This document shows, piece by piece, positions 49,831-63,540 of a stretch of 64,000 nt of DNA. Numbering within the stretch: position 1 is the stretch's first letter; every line of letters starts with the position of its first letter. Source of the DNA: Oreocharis arfaki (taxonomy: Eukaryota; Chordata; Aves; Passeriformes; Paramythiidae); assembly GCA_013398015.1 (NCBI GenBank), contig VZRR01009906.1:797695-861694 (forward strand). Reading direction: 5' to 3'. The notes under the pieces were generated by a model. It saw nothing but the letters and a program-made list of their open reading frames with translations, had not been told where the DNA came from and searched no databases. The translations under genes and the position numbers were made by a program.

Positions 49831-52800
49831 AATTCATACAGTTTTTCTGAGTAACGAAAGACTGCAGTGCTTGTTGTACAAGAATTAAAAGCAAGCAAAC
49901 AAACCCTTCTTGGAAGACTAGTACCTTTTCCACACAACAGTTTGTTTTGTTTAGACAGCTGTTTACAACAAAAAACTTTATTCCTTTGTTTCTATGATTC
50001 TGATTTCAGGATTCTAAAGTATTACACTTTGTAATTAGGATGGCAATGTTAACTGACGTAAATTTGTCGTTACTGATATTACTACATGTTTTCTTAAACC
50101 CTCAAAGAAAAACTACAAGTAAACTGGATCTGAACTGGCAATACTGGTTTTGGCCTGTTTTAGTATGGGTTTATGAAAAGAATGTGATTAATTTGAAACG
50201 TAACTCTGTCATCATGGAACTCTGTGTGGGTGACCTGGGAGCTCTTTATACAGTAGGAGTAAACTTTACATTGAGCAAATATAAAATATCTGGAAAAGGC
50301 TGTAAAAAGGAATTATGTGGAGTGGGGGCAGAGTAGTGGTGGTGGAATTGTGAACAGGATGAGGAAGAAAGGTGTAAAACCGCTTTTGCATAGCTACTCT
50401 GAATCACTTGCCTCAGGATAAAACATAATGTAATAAACTTACTCTAGGGTGCTAATCCTTTAATCCATTTAGATTTCACTTTCACTTCTTCAGTTGTACT
50501 CATATACATAGTTCTTGCTATTTTATATACTAGACTATTTAGCAAGTTGCGCTACTTAACATATTTTGGTTAAAAGTACTGTGTGTGTGTTTTCAAAGCT
50601 TGTTTTTGGTTTAGTTCAATATCTTCAAGGGCTTTCAAAAGGTAAATATGATTTCACTCATCAAACTGGACTTTGATGAAACAGCTTGCATTTTTTTCCT
50701 GATTACTGCACTGTAGTCTGTGTTCCCTTATTATGCCTACACTCCTGTACTCAGTTTTTCCATTTGTAAAGTACTACCTCACATGGTGTTGAGAGTAAAT
50801 ACATTAATTTTTGTATAGTGCTTTTCCATTTTAAAAGCAAGAGTCAGCTGTAGTTCTCTCTGACTGTCCACGTACTTGATCAATCTACAATCTTAAATGT
50901 GTCTGTTTAAAGGACTGCATCTTCCATGCTTTGGCAGCTCCTTTCTGTAACTGTGGATTTTAGGAACTTGGATAAACTTGAGCCTCACCTAGTCTGGGAG
51001 CATGAGGGTGAGGACAAGAGTGTGTAAGCTACAGCAGAGTGCTTGGATGGCACCAGCACCAGGGTGAAATTTATTTGCGAGTCCTTTCTCAGTGCACTGC
51101 ACCCGTGGGGTCTAATGAAACATGCTGAAACACTTCTGAGAAACTGGTTAAGCACCCAGAGACATTTTTAGGCATTCTGGTATTTTGGAGATCATTCTCT
51201 TGATCTGCAATTTAAAGAAAACCAGTGCCATAATCTTGCCAAAGTTGTGCATCAACCTGCTTTCCCAGTGGCTCTTCCAGGCAGGGTGAGACTCTCTCAA
51301 GACTCACTCTTTGTACACTGTGCTGTATATCCTGTCACACCAGGATGAGGGCCTGGGAGGCAGATCACATACTGAGTTCTTTTTTTGCAACCAAAATGTT
51401 AAATTTCCTTTAATGGAAAGCTTTGGCTGCTGGCATGAGTGATGAGGACTGGGATTTTGAGACTGCTGAACACATGGAACACGTCTCTGCAGCATTGGAG
51501 AGCCAAGTGTGAACAGTGTAAATGCAAATACATTGTGTGCTGATGTGTCTGTACCACCCCCTCCTCAGTCACTGAACTGTGATTCTGAGATGTTGAAGGA
51601 CAAGAGAAAGCAATATCATGTACAGCTGAGGAAGCTGAAAGTTATTTTGATTTTTCTCAGCCAGGATCAATACAATGATAGATGCATTGTGAGCTCTCTC
51701 ACTTTACCAAGGATTTGCTTCAGAGTGATGATTTTATTTTTATTTTTTTTTACCCTCTATAGGTCATACTCAGCTGCCTGCACAGAGATGTGCATTTGCA
51801 TTTCAAAGGGGTTGGGTAGCCAGGGCACACTTGTCACACAAGCCACTTCTGGAGCAGTAGCTGGAGAGCGGGGCAGCGTGGGTGCCACCAGCACTGACAC
51901 GTCGCTCACTGCACCTCTTCCGTAATCCATCAGAGCCTGATTTGAGGAGAGTGCCAGTACAGTGGTACCTCCTTGCTATTGGGAGCAAAGAGTAATGCCT
52001 CAAGAAATATTTCACTAAAGACTCGGGGCATCTGAGAAACCTACCAGACCAGTGCAAGTTAACAACTACTACTGGGTTTGCTTTTATTCTTTGTTTTTAT
52101 CAACGTTGGCTTTCAAGGCCCTGGTTTCATGAAAATGTGAGAAGAGTAATCATCTTAATTCATACTGAAGTTTTCTCTAAGGCATTAGTACATACACACA
52201 TTACTTAACAGTGTTGCATATAAATAACACTACCTCAGCAGAAGATGATCAGTGAATGGCTGAGCAGAAACTAAAAAGAGTAATTCTGTGATAAAGAAAA
52301 GAGATAAAATTAAGAGCATATATTTCTGCATGATGTTTATTGAGGTTCATTATTTGAAGAAACAGCTATAAAATACCAAGAAAGATACAGTCTTTCAGAA
52401 GGATGGGTAGGTTTAGACTAAACAAAAATTGTTGCATTGTACACTTTTAAAAGAAGAGGATTTAGGAAAAGTTGGTTTGTAATCATAAAGGCAGAAAGAT
52501 AATGCTCCTTTAACCACCTTGGCTCTACCATGCATTACTTCAGTATTTAGGAAGGCAGCATGATTAATACATTGTGCTGCTTTAGCACAAATATGTAGAT
52601 ATTTTGTGCAGTGGTACAAAGTTGAAGTGTGGTGTCAGTAGTTATTTCTGAGATTTCAGTGTGATTTGGGAAACGCCATTTCCAGCCAAATACCAGATTT
52701 TGTTCTGAAAGAGTGAAGAACGAACTTTCAGTTAACACCTTTGTTGATTTGGTCCTAGTATATATGAAATCCAAAAACATTTTAAAATTAGATTTTTATT

Positions 52801-55800
52801 GCATTTGTTTTGTAGCACTTTAAAAAGTGCTTCCTTCTAGCTCACTGCTGCGGAAAGGGTTCCTACTGTTGTTCCATGTGGAGTCATGTGGATGAGCCTC
52901 CAGACTGCTTGCAGGAAAGGTTTAAACTTCTGCCCGGCCCCGTTTCCCATCAGTGCTTCTGCCAGTGTAAAGTCCCAGCTCTGCCGCCCGTGCCGTTCTG
53001 GGTCGCTTCTTGCTGCCCGGCTGGGGCTAAACATTTATAAAAAGTTTCGAACGCCTGCCCTCCCTTAGCCACACCAGCACCCCAGAGCACCGTCTGCCGG
53101 TTCCCAGCCCCCGCCCCCTCCTGGCCGTGGCACGGCCCATGCACATCCACAACATGTTCAGTTGCCTTTTACTGACATCACCGGAGCCTGTGGACACCAC
53201 TCCTCACTCATCAGTTCTTCCATTGCCACAATTCTTTTGGCAGAGTTGGCTTAACGGCTGCTGTTCACTATGTTCACTTACCATAGTGCTAAAATTACTA
53301 ATGTGCTCTGGCTTCGTGTAGCTGCTTTTGTTTCTGTAAAGCTACATCTGTGCATGTTCATCGAATGTTCCATACATCTCCAGTCCATCCCAGTGGTGTA
53401 GTAAAAGTGCTTGTTTTATACCTTTCCAGACTAAATCCAGCTAGAATAAGCATTTTTACAGAGACTTTGGTGTATGGTGAATAATATAACAGCTGTAACA
53501 GTCAAAAACTGTATATAAGTGGTACAAGTATGTAAATAAGTTCTCCTTTCTTACCCTGAAAGGATTAAAAACCAAACAAACAAGTCTCCTAACGTGGGCA
53601 CTATATATGCAATGAAGAGAGAACAAATAAGAGAATTTTGTTACCAAGGAACAGACATCTTGTTCAAGGAATTACCTCAAACATTTAAATAAATACATAT
53701 TCTTCGATGTCTTTTATAAAACTTTTATAGAACAAGGAACTAGAACACTGTGCTCAAACATATGAAAACTGTTGAAATATTTTAGTCACAGTGATGTTAA
53801 TATACGTGATATTTACTTGTGTTGAGGAAGGCTCCATTAGGAAATTGCAGGCTATGCATTCATAAAACACCAACTTTTTATTTCAAACAGTTTCTTTCTA
53901 AAGCCGAGTATACTTTTTTGAGTATTTCAGTACAGTTGGGGAAAAAAAATCAAGATTCACTTAAGTCTCATGTTACACAATCCTAAGGATTCAAATGAAC
54001 CAGGGCACCAGCTCTCCTTTTTTGACTCTGTGCGGGCATTCGTGAAGAAATCCAGCATACTAGACTAGATTCATTACGTTATTTAGAAAGCCCCTTCCCC
54101 TGCCAAACATTACACTTTTCTATGTTTAGTTATTTTGGTTTATTTGGTGTTCAATGAAGACCTGAAAAGTATTTTCTCCTGCAAATGCACCTTAAGGTTG
54201 TCTGAACTAATTTCTCTTCCTGGTTTTGCTTAATCATCTATTTGATTAGGTAATCTATTATGTATCTCAAAATACTTCAGTTGCAACATCATTCTAACTA
54301 CCACACAACAGAGTTAAGGCTCAGCTTTTGCAAGTTTTCGTTAAAGCAGCTTTTTTTAACCTTGGTGATTAGCACTGGGCATACAGAAATAGAATAATTT
54401 TTTTTACTTTTTCTTGGCTACAGCCAAAATGCTGTTGATAACGAAGTTTAACAACAAGTATTTTTATTTCTTTAAATTGTCTCCCATTTATTGCTTTGGC
54501 AGTAATTGCATACAACTTAATCCTTTAAAAATCTAACATGGAGCCATACTTCACACCAGAAAGAGGTATGGGGGTGTAATTAGTCCTTCCACAGCAATCA
54601 CAAGCATTCACATATTCTCCCTATGCTTTTGGCTCCTTGCCTCTTGCCTCGTTGTCTGTTAGCACGCGTTAAACATGCCGAGCCAGCAAACACTGGAACA
54701 GCCTTGCAAACTGTGTTCTTGCGTGCTTCAGGCACACAAATTGTCCTGTTAACACTGCTGGGACCATTACGCACTTGAAGGTGAGCTTGTGCTTTAAGTG
54801 TTTTGGAAAGTGAGATCTTAAATTACTTCCATTTTTTTGAAAGTTTAATTCCTCCTTTAAACTCCTAGCTACTTCACACTGTTGCTGTTCTACCAATCTG
54901 TGTGTTCATGCTGGGAATTTATTTTTGCAGTTAAAACCTGACATTTGTCTTTGAAAGCATTTTGAGCCTTATGGGAAGGTGTCTGTTTTGACACGTAACA
55001 TCACAGGAAAGTGGACTCTTGGTACATTCCAGAGCAACCTGGCAGTTTCATGGACTGATGAAAGCTGCTCCAGGTAGAAGCAGATCACCAGCTCCCATCC
55101 ATTTAAGGGGAGTACGGTTAAAGTAGCAACAGAAGAGTTTTGCTGGAAAGAGACCAAATAACACAGCTTTGAACTGACAAACACTAAAAATCAGTGTTGT
55201 CCCATTAAAGTCTCCCCAAAAAGAAGGTTGGTCCCTCAATGTAATGGTTTGGTTTGTAACGTCCTGCTCTCTTGTTAAACTATTTACTAGAGAAACAGGG
55301 AGGGGCTGGCAGTCCCATTCCAAAACACAACGCTTATATAGTCACCGGAGCAGATAACCCTCGGGGCCATCTACAACTCTATCAGCCAAGAGAAAAGGAA
55401 CTCTTTAACACTTCGAATCTTCTCTACCGTTTCTTTTTCAAGATCCATCAGTGCTGACTTCCAACAATGTATCAGGTTGAACATTTACTAGTCCTTTTAC
55501 CTTTGTTACATGTACTCACCAACAACTCTAGGTCTATCTTTGAATCATGGGCAAATAAGGCAAATGAAATGTGAGCTTACAGAATTATAGAGTAAATCAT
55601 GGATTTTTTTTTTTTTTACGTCCGTGTCTCCCCTCCCCCCCCAACCAATGAGAGCTCAAACTAAGAGATGTTATTAGAAATTGCAGAATAAATAATTAAC
55701 CGTCCTACCTAATTAAAAATTCCTTTAAGCTTGCACAGCACTACAGAAAGCACTAGAAATAAAATTGCCTGTGAAAGCCTTCCTTTAACAACTAAGTATT

Positions 55801-55986
55801 AAGAAGTTTGCTGAATATTTGTAAACCAAGACATTTCAGAGATTTTAATGCAGACAAATAACTTATCAGTTCTCCACAGGATGTAAGGGACTCCCGTGCA
55901 ACACAAGGACCACCCTGCTGTTTAAATGTAAGATCTGTTTTCAAGTTTTTAAAATTTAGCTTTTCAATTTAAAAAAAACAAAACAA
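49831..55986. other. 3' flank of EIF2S3 without recognised genes
   Basis: AT-rich non-coding sequence. At 52860-53140 there is a moderately GC-rich patch with a TATAAAAAG at 53036-53044. No exon, RNA gene or repeat family was identified here. Confidence 0.55.
52860..53140. other. GC-rich patch with TATA-like motif
   Basis: About 280 bases much richer in GC than their surroundings, with several CpGs and an embedded TATAAAAAG (53036-53044, plus strand) followed by CACCAGCACCCC-type sequence. It could be a distal promoter or enhancer. No protein can be read from either strand with confidence. Confidence 0.3.
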
Positions 55987-56177
55987 CTCTTTTTTCTTTT
56001 CTTTCCTTTTTTCTTTTTTCCTTTCTTCTTTTTCTTTCCTCTTCTTTTCCTTTTTCTTTTTCTTCTTTCTTCCCTTCTTTTCCTCTTTTTCTTTCCTTTT
56101 CTTCCTTTTCTCTTTCTTCTTTTTCTTTCCTTTCTTTCCTTCTCTCTTTTTCTTTCCTTTTCTTCTTTTTCTCTTTT
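55987..56177. repeat. Homopyrimidine tract, 191 nt uninterrupted
   Basis: The plus strand has only C and T from 55987 to 56177, mostly TTTTC and TTTCC units of irregular length. One G at 56178 separates it from a further 16 pyrimidines. The minus-strand open frames rich in Lys, Arg and Glu (to 56350 and 56259) are this tract in translation. Confidence 0.97.
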
Positions 56178-57836
56178 GTCTTTTTCTTTTCTCTACAAGG
56201 GCAAATAATCTGTATTTTGATCTGAGGCAGCTGAAAAAACTGTGTCTGGAATCTTCCAAAAAAATTCAGTTTGAGGCCAACACCCCTTAGGGAAAATTTC
56301 AGACTTGTGAAAGCTGGCAAAGTTTTACGAGCAACTGAAAACCTGTGCAATGCAAAATGTCAGACAGCTTCAAAGTAAGTGACAGTGCACTGCACATTGC
56401 TGGTATTTTTACGTAGAGAGGTTATCTGAGCTATATCCAGCTGTAGAGATTTCAACATTTTCCTGATTTAAACGTATAAGGTCAGGTCCAACCTGTTGAC
56501 TTTGTATAACAGAAAGAGAAAAGACAAAGAATGAATATCAGGACCCTCTTTTGCTCTTTCTCTACAACTATCCTGTGTAGCACGGCACAGACAGACCAAA
56601 CACAAGTGCCTTGCACTCCTCTTCTGGGATTCTTTACATTTGACTCGGTTCTCTAAGATACATGATAATACTGGAATAAAAAGCATGCCAGTTGGTCGTC
56701 AGTCCAGTATATCTGAAAACATTTTTAAAATACTCTGGTTTTATAAGTAGAAACCATTAGAAAATTTAAATTCAAATACATTTTTCAGACCCCAAGCAAC
56801 AAATAAAATTCTCAGATCATGTTTCACTGTTCAGTTTGCATATTTCCCACTCCTTTGCTATCCATTATCCCAGCCTTATCATGAAGAAATTTCTCCAAAT
56901 GAACGTTGCCATACTTGTTTCACAGATATTCCTCCAATACCTTATTTTTCAGTGTTACGCAGATCCCAGCAATGTCTACGTTGATGTTTGGTAAAATTAT
57001 GTTTTATAATGCCATGAAAACCTTCTTTGAAAGACTTTTGCTTTATTTAATGAGCATTTTTAATTTCTTCAAAAAAATTTTGTGTACTAACACACGATTG
57101 TAAAGGTCAATCTTTGTTTCATTACTTCATTCGTAGCAACTAAATTTCTCATCAAAAGAAAGTATTTCTTACAGCTTCATTCATCTTTCTTTCCCCTCAA
57201 GCCTTTGGCTCCCAAGCATTGTGGCTGCCTGTACGCACAGGCAGTTCACTGAGCATCCCAATTCTGGTTGTCTAAATTCACTCTAGAATTGGAGACAAGT
57301 GCATATGGCCCTTTTGTCCCCAAGCATCATGAGCTGAAGCCAGTTGGTGGCTTTGTCTGCATGTGTAGTGTTGGCTGTAATGTGCCTGTCTCAGTGGCCA
57401 GCCATTTGTTGTGACAGACATCAGGCCAGATGCTACCCAAAACACAGGCACTGTGACAGCCTGGGCCCCTTTCCAAGCCTTGCTTCCCAGAAACTATATG
57501 AAGCTTCCTGACAACACCAAGCCAGTTCTTTCTTCAGCTCGCTCAGGGAGCATCCTGAACACCAGCAGTAATTGGAAAAGTGCAGATGGATGGGTCAAAG
57601 CCCCTTCACGGGCTCCCAGGGGACAGTGATGGGCAGCACACCAAGCTGCAGCAGTCTCGTGCTCCAGGTCCATTGTGAGGATACTGCCTGGTGGGAGCAG
57701 CTCTTGCAGCAAACCCGGGACTGGCAGTTGCTGAAGCCAGGGGACACGGCAGGTGATTGTCCTGGAGTTCTGTGTCTTCAGTGAGGCAGCTACTCTGCCT
57801 CCCTACTTGTGAGCAGCCTGCCACCAAAGACAAACA

Positions 57837-57929
57837 ATGGTGTAGTGAAAGGTTCCCTGCCCATGGCAGGGGGCTGCATCTAGATGATCTCCAAGGACTC
57901 TTCCAACCCAAACCATTCTGATTCTATGA
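57837..57929 (+). mobile_element. CR1 LINE 3' fragment
   Basis: CCTGCCCATGGCAGGGGGCT, then GATGATCTCCAAGGACTCTT and CCAACCCAAACCATTCTGAT, ending in TCTATGA, is the standard CR1 3' end in sense on the plus strand. Confidence 0.9.
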
Positions 57930-59639
57930 ACCATGCCTTTGGAGAAGAATGCAAGGTTATAAAGCACTTGGTGCCTATGGATCGCATACACTGATCAAGA
58001 CCTGGCCAGTTTTATAGTCCTGGGATCTCCTACCCACCAGAAAGATTAATCATGCAGGCTTCTCAGTCCCCTGTTCAGCATGAATGCCAACCCCTGACTC
58101 CTCATAACATTGCATCACAGCTCGGAGCACCTCATGTCCTTTTGGTCTGACTGCACCTCTCTCATGCTGTGATTTTGCTTAATTCCATGATGTTGGCTCC
58201 TTGGCCATAGCATGATGCAAGGCTTCATACCACGGATCCTGTGAATTCCAGATGACTTGAGCTGTCTTCACTTTTCTGTAGGGAATTTCAAGGGGTTCTG
58301 CTTCACCCACTGAGATTTTGTGCATGGCCACATGCCTCCGTCACAGCGGACAGCAATAACCAGTGCTGCTGTGGGAGGTTCCAGCAATTCTTTTCTCACC
58401 ATGATTTTTGCCCCAAGTGAGAGGAGTTGAAGAACCTTCTTTTCAGAGCCATTTTAGGCACAGAGGCTGTGATTCAGTAATTCCTGATGCATTTTCTTTT
58501 GTGGGTCACAGCCCATTCTTCACTGGTCTTGCATGAAAACCCTTGAGACCATCTAGCCTGGGACATTTTTTCTGAAGGACTAAGTGGTTGCCAAGAGATA
58601 ATGAAGGACTAGTGATGGCAATACATGCTTGTGGTGTCCATAGATAGACCCCTTCCTAAACCAGTCATCACAAACCACCAGGAATAGGGTGTCAGTCTGC
58701 CAATAAAGTCTTGGCAATATTTGGAAATATCAATTCTGTAATATCTGAGAATGAGAAGAGAGGAGAGAAACAGGCATTGCTGTCTGAGAGCAAGCACCCC
58801 AGTATGGACACTAGAGGACTCTACAGAATTCAGTCTCTACAGGTTTGTACTGGATAATTACAGTAATTTAACTTACAAACACAAATTAATGTCTCGACAA
58901 TTCTTGAGAAATTCTGAACGGCACTACAAAGACTGCAAAATGGACAAGAAAATCTGTTGTCTATTAAGAGCAACTAAGCCTGGGCGTGTCTTGACAGAGC
59001 AAAAGAAATTATTTGAAACTATTCTTAGATAGAAAACATCAGTCCACTGAAAAATAGGACTCCAAGAAACTACATTCTTCTAGATACCTCCTCTACCTGT
59101 GAAAGGGCAGCGGAGGATTGTAAAAGATGGCCTAATATCAATCTCTCTATGGCATAAGCCATTAAATTTTACTCACTCCTTTGTGAACCAAGGGACTTGG
59201 GCAGAAATGCCAGAAAGCACCATCCAATCTGCAGGTGAAAGCATTGAGGGGAGGAAGACCCATCCCATCCATTATGTTTTGCTTGTGATTGATCACCATT
59301 TATCATTTAGGAAGTCAAGTCTGTTTTTTGATTGAATCTATCTTGTTTAAACTTCAGCTATCCATGTCTCTCTCCAGACTGAAGTGAATTCCTACTACCA
59401 GGAAAGCACTATATGATTCATGTCTACTTTTTTGTTGTTGGTGGTATTAAACAGCTACAGACTTTTTAAGCATCCAAATTCTTTTATAATTCTTTGTGGC
59501 TTCTCCAGTTTTTGGTCTATTTATAAAACAGGACCCAGCAGATACAAACTCACCTTATTTCTACTTCCCACTCTGCTGTGAGCATCCCCAAAGACCAGCA
59601 GCCCTTTTTGTCCCATGTGTATATGAGGCTCTTCTTGAG
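57930..59639. other. Non-coding stretch, origin unclear
   Basis: Less AT-rich than the introns, with no recognised exon. It may contain more of the old LINE seen just to the right (its 3' side), but I could not align it from memory. Confidence 0.35.
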
Positions 59640-61000
59640 GTGTCTTGTGATTGCATTCATCTTTTCTGAAGTTTCTGCTTTCCAAGATTCAGAAATATCC
59701 TCTAGGTACATGATTTCCATTCATTAATCCTAGACACACAATTTTGCACTTGCACAGATTAAGACATAACTTATTCAAGTGGTTCAATTTACAAAGTAAT
59801 CCAGCCTGTGTGATGTGTCTGCATTATTATCTTTTCCTCATCACCGTATGTACTAACTCCAGCAACTTTGCCACAGCCACAAAGAGAACCAGGAGTAACT
59901 CTACGATGACTTCTAGACCACAATGGAAGTGCTGGGCCATAAGTAAGGTTCCACCTCCTTGAACAATCCAATTGTTAGGGTATTTCTGCAATGCTATGTA
60001 TTTCTTCACAACTGTCAGTCCACCAGCTTTTAAGCCATTTAACATACGATACTAAAAGTAAGGGAGACTTGGTGTATGTAGTATGAAGTGATGTCGCCCT
60101 GGTTTTTCACTGCATGCCTTGTTCGCGTTAGCAGTGAAGGACTTTCTCATAAGTTGTAAGATAAACAATGCCCATGTTTTTGTAACGAATCTTTTCTAGG
60201 CTGTACTTTTAGAATTGTTTTGCATTCCTTCTCCAGAGGCGGAGGAAGGTGATAGACTGAATTTATATCCTATCAATTTGGAGAGGCTTAACCTCTTCAT
60301 CCAATTGTTGATTGTCTGTACATATGTATATAAGTGTGAAAATAAACAAGGGGCCAGACTTTTACCCGTTAGCCCGAAACGTTGGCGTGTGAATGAAAGC
60401 TGCGTCCATGCCTGATTGTTAGTGTCGATCTGCGACAAAGCACCTTACCCAAGTCTGCTCCATCTACACAATTAATGTCGTGCTGAAGCTTCTCACCTAC
60501 TCCAGTAATGAAGTTTGGTGTGTCTGCCAAGATCATTTTTCCCTAAGCCACACTTACTAGTACTAGTTATATTTCTACCCTTTTATTTCTTATCAAAGAA
60601 ATCCCATGTTTTCTTTTCCATTATTTCTAAAGGACTGACTTTAACATGACAGCCAGCTTATTACCCAACTCATCTTGCTCAGACAAATGGGCACCGGCTG
60701 GTATCACCCTTTCTGAAGTGGCTCAAGCCATTTGAGATTTATTGTTATAAATGAACCAACCACCTCCTCTGCTGACAAGGACAGGCAGGAGTGCATTTTA
60801 AAGCATGCAACTCTACATTTTCCTATACTTTTACTTCTCACTAGGCATTCCCTACTGATTAGTGACCTTATGAGGTCTAACAGACTTTTGGTATGACAGC
60901 TTTTCCTTTGTTGCGCTCAATTTTAGGACTCCAGGGTTATCTGGACCTGCAGATTGAAGTATCAATAGAATGACTGCTTATCCCTCATACTTCCTTCATT
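59640..61000 (-). mobile_element. Ancient L3/CR1-type LINE remnant (reverse transcriptase region)
   Basis: Several plus-strand segments match, in the correct order, the reverse complement of an L3/CR1-clade LINE as I remember it. They are CAAGTGGTTCAATTTACAAA (about 59778), AACTCCAGCAACTTTG (about 59852), CCAGCTTTTAAGCCATTTAA (about 60023), CAAAGCACCTTACCCAAGTC (from 60436), CCCATGTTTTCTTTTCCATT (from 60602) and GGTTATCTGGACCTGCAGAT (from 60934). The element therefore reads on the minus strand, and 60434-60470 corresponds to the RT motif around FCKAFD. It is full of substitutions and indels and codes for nothing. The outer limits are approximate. Confidence 0.7.
60073..60437 (+). mobile_element. 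Putative solo LTR nested in the LINE
   Basis: LINE similarity stops near 60072 and resumes near 60435. The inserted 365 bases look like a retroviral LTR: a start near TGTATGTAG, TATATAAG at 60327-60334, AATAAA at 60341-60346 only a few bases later, and an end near TGCGACA. Close TATA and AATAAA spacing is seen in avian alpharetrovirus-like LTRs. No clean target-site duplication is visible and no internal viral genes flank it, so a recombined, aged solo LTR is most likely. Boundaries are uncertain by several bases. Confidence 0.5.
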
Positions 61001-63050
61001 TTGGGACATATTTTTCCAAGGATTCCTTTTCAGTATAACTGTCCTGAATACACTATGCATGAAAGTCAGCAGCTACTACAGTCATGAAGTAAACCTTTAC
61101 ACCACTGCTAGGAGCAATCTTGATAATCCTCCTCCTTATTTCTTCCTTTTTAGTCCAGTGACTGCAGGTAAATATTGGTGCACTTGCAATACTACTAACA
61201 ACCAAAAGAGAACATTACAGAACATTAGATCCTTGGGTAAGGTGGCAGTATTTCCTTTTTATAGACAAGTTTCAAATAGAAGCTAGAAGACAGAAAAATT
61301 ATTCCAGAATTTCCATGAGAATATATTAACAGAGGACTATTCTGGGAGAAATTAGAACAATCCGGCTTCACTTTCTTTCCAACCCAACTTCTATCATTGT
61401 GGCTGCATAGGAAAAACACAAAAAGATAATTTCAGCAGGCTCATGTTTACTGCACAGCGATGTAGCCAACTCAGAATGAACCTTCATCACCACCTGATGG
61501 GTTTGTCAAGGCCAAAAAACGGTTACTGAAACATGATCATGTAACTGGATGGTAAAATAACTCTATTTCATCACAGATCAAGAAGCAAACACATCTCTAC
61601 TACTTAACCTTCAAACCAGTCACCAGAAAGCTGACAAACCTCAAGTTACTCTCTTATAACCTGGGGCTTAGCAATAGAGGAGCTACAGCTTGAGAAATCT
61701 GGGCGTGTTACTCAGCACAATGGTGTTTGCTACGCATGTTGTAAATACCTGGAAAAGGATCTAATTAAGACACAAGATAAAAAAGAAAGAACTGTGACTG
61801 AAAATGGCTCTTCACAAATTTTTATAATTTACTAACAAGTAAATTATCAGCAAGACGGATGAAAACATCAGCCATACTGGCTTGGAGCTGTATCCATTTT
61901 TCATGACTTGACAGACACACTATTTTAAGATTGCCTAGATGGAACCTGATCACAACATCGTAATAGCCATTGTGATAAATAAATGTCCAAGTACGAAATT
62001 AGCAGCAGGTATCTCCAGAACTTACTCAATGACTGCTAAATTCAAGTATGATTTTAAGAGGACACTCAGCAAAAGCCACCAACTTCATCTGCTTTTGTGA
62101 GAAAAAGGAAGCACAGTACCTACTCCTGAGCGACACCAAAACAAACTCTAGGGAAAAATACAAAGGAATGGCAGATCACAAGCAAAATCAGAGCTAAACT
62201 GCAAAGGCTCTGTTCACTGTACCGAGAACAACTGAGCTATACACTTTTATATACAAGCTGTATTCTCTCTCTGGTGTACCAAATCTGACATAACCTAACC
62301 ACCAGTCAAGGTCAGAAATCCTATTGCTTACAATGTAGTTTTACACTTTGCCTACTGAATTCCAGAAAGTGCAAGTTACAAAAACATTTCTGTAGGTAAT
62401 TTAGCTTATATTGCTCCAAAGTACCTGCAGTTTCCAAGTGTGTTCTGCCCTTCAATACCTCTGTTGGCTGTGAGAGCAGAAAGGGCTGTGAATATCAGCT
62501 GCAAACATGGCTTCCTTCCTGGCAGCTGCACCCATGGGAGTTACCCTGTTTCTGATCACACCAGGGTGTCTGTGGCCTATTGGAAACCAGAGTGGCTGGG
62601 GACAATGCTGCGGTAATGGCTTCATCAAGACAAAAATTACATAAATGACTCAAGATCTGCTGGTATCTTGCTCCCTAGTGGTAAAGAACACGGGGGTAAA
62701 TATGAAACAGTTATACACACAGGATGAATGGCTAGCCAGTCAAGAAGTTAGGATTCAGGTCTTGCAAAACATCCAGCCACTTGCCTTTTAATGGTATTAC
62801 AGTTTTCTGAAGGTCTTCCCCTGCAATGACATGACAATTGGCTATGCTGAATCTTTGATGGCAATGTGCCCTGTATTCTGGATTTCCATTGCCTGTGTGA
62901 ATGAAAAATTGAATAAAATGTCCTTGGAACCAAAGACCTTACAGGATATGGTGCTGTTCACTGTAATTTTCTGTGCACTTTACGTTTGTTGGAAAACTGG
63001 CCTAGAAATTGTAAAATCGTTCAAGCTGGAATTGTTCAATCAATTCTGCA
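61001..63050. other. Non-coding flank
   Basis: AT-rich sequence with only short open frames. The 99-codon frame at 62831-63130 runs into a CR1 copy at its end and is not a gene. The left part may contain further eroded LINE sequence. Confidence 0.5.
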
Positions 63051-63059
63051 GATTGTCTT

Positions 63060-63200
63060 GCCTGACCCTCCTGCTCAGAGCAGGGTCACATACAGCAGGT
63101 TGCTCAAGGCTGTGTCTGGTTGGGTTGTGAGTATCTCCAAAGCCAGAGGCTTCACAATCTCTATGGGAAACATGTTCCAATGTTCCAAAGAAATTCAGAG
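63060..63200 (-). mobile_element. CR1 LINE fragment, minus strand
   Basis: GCTCAGAGCAGGGTCACATA, AGCAGGTTGCTCAAGGCTGT, TTGGGTTGTGAGTATCTCCA and ATCTCTATGGGAAACATGTT are, in order, the reverse complement of the CR1 3' region. The copy is truncated and lacks its terminal repeats. Confidence 0.88.
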
Positions 63201-63540
63201 TCTTAAATTTAAACATAAGGACAAAGAAATAAATTTTCTAATTCTTTATTTATCTATACAAGAGCCACCTTGCTGTTGATTATGAACTAACCATCATCTT
63301 TCTCAGCTTTCCCTTAGCCTCTTCCATCCTGGCAAAAATATTTACTTAAGACTACTTTACATTAATATCCCATGTACAGTGAAGCTCAGAAAACCTTGTG
63401 AAGGTTAGTATTTTAGGACCCCTTCCTGAAACCCAGGTCTGGGCTGAGTCTACAGAAGTTGAACAACAACCTTCATGGAATTAAATAAAATAAATAAACT
63501 TTTGAAGTATTATGGTTCCCATTCTGTTCTCAGTATGATG

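Noticed and set aside
55964..56350. 128-codon Lys/Arg/Glu-rich protein on the minus strand
   Set aside because: It is the homopyrimidine tract translated; no unique protein sequence beyond its ends.
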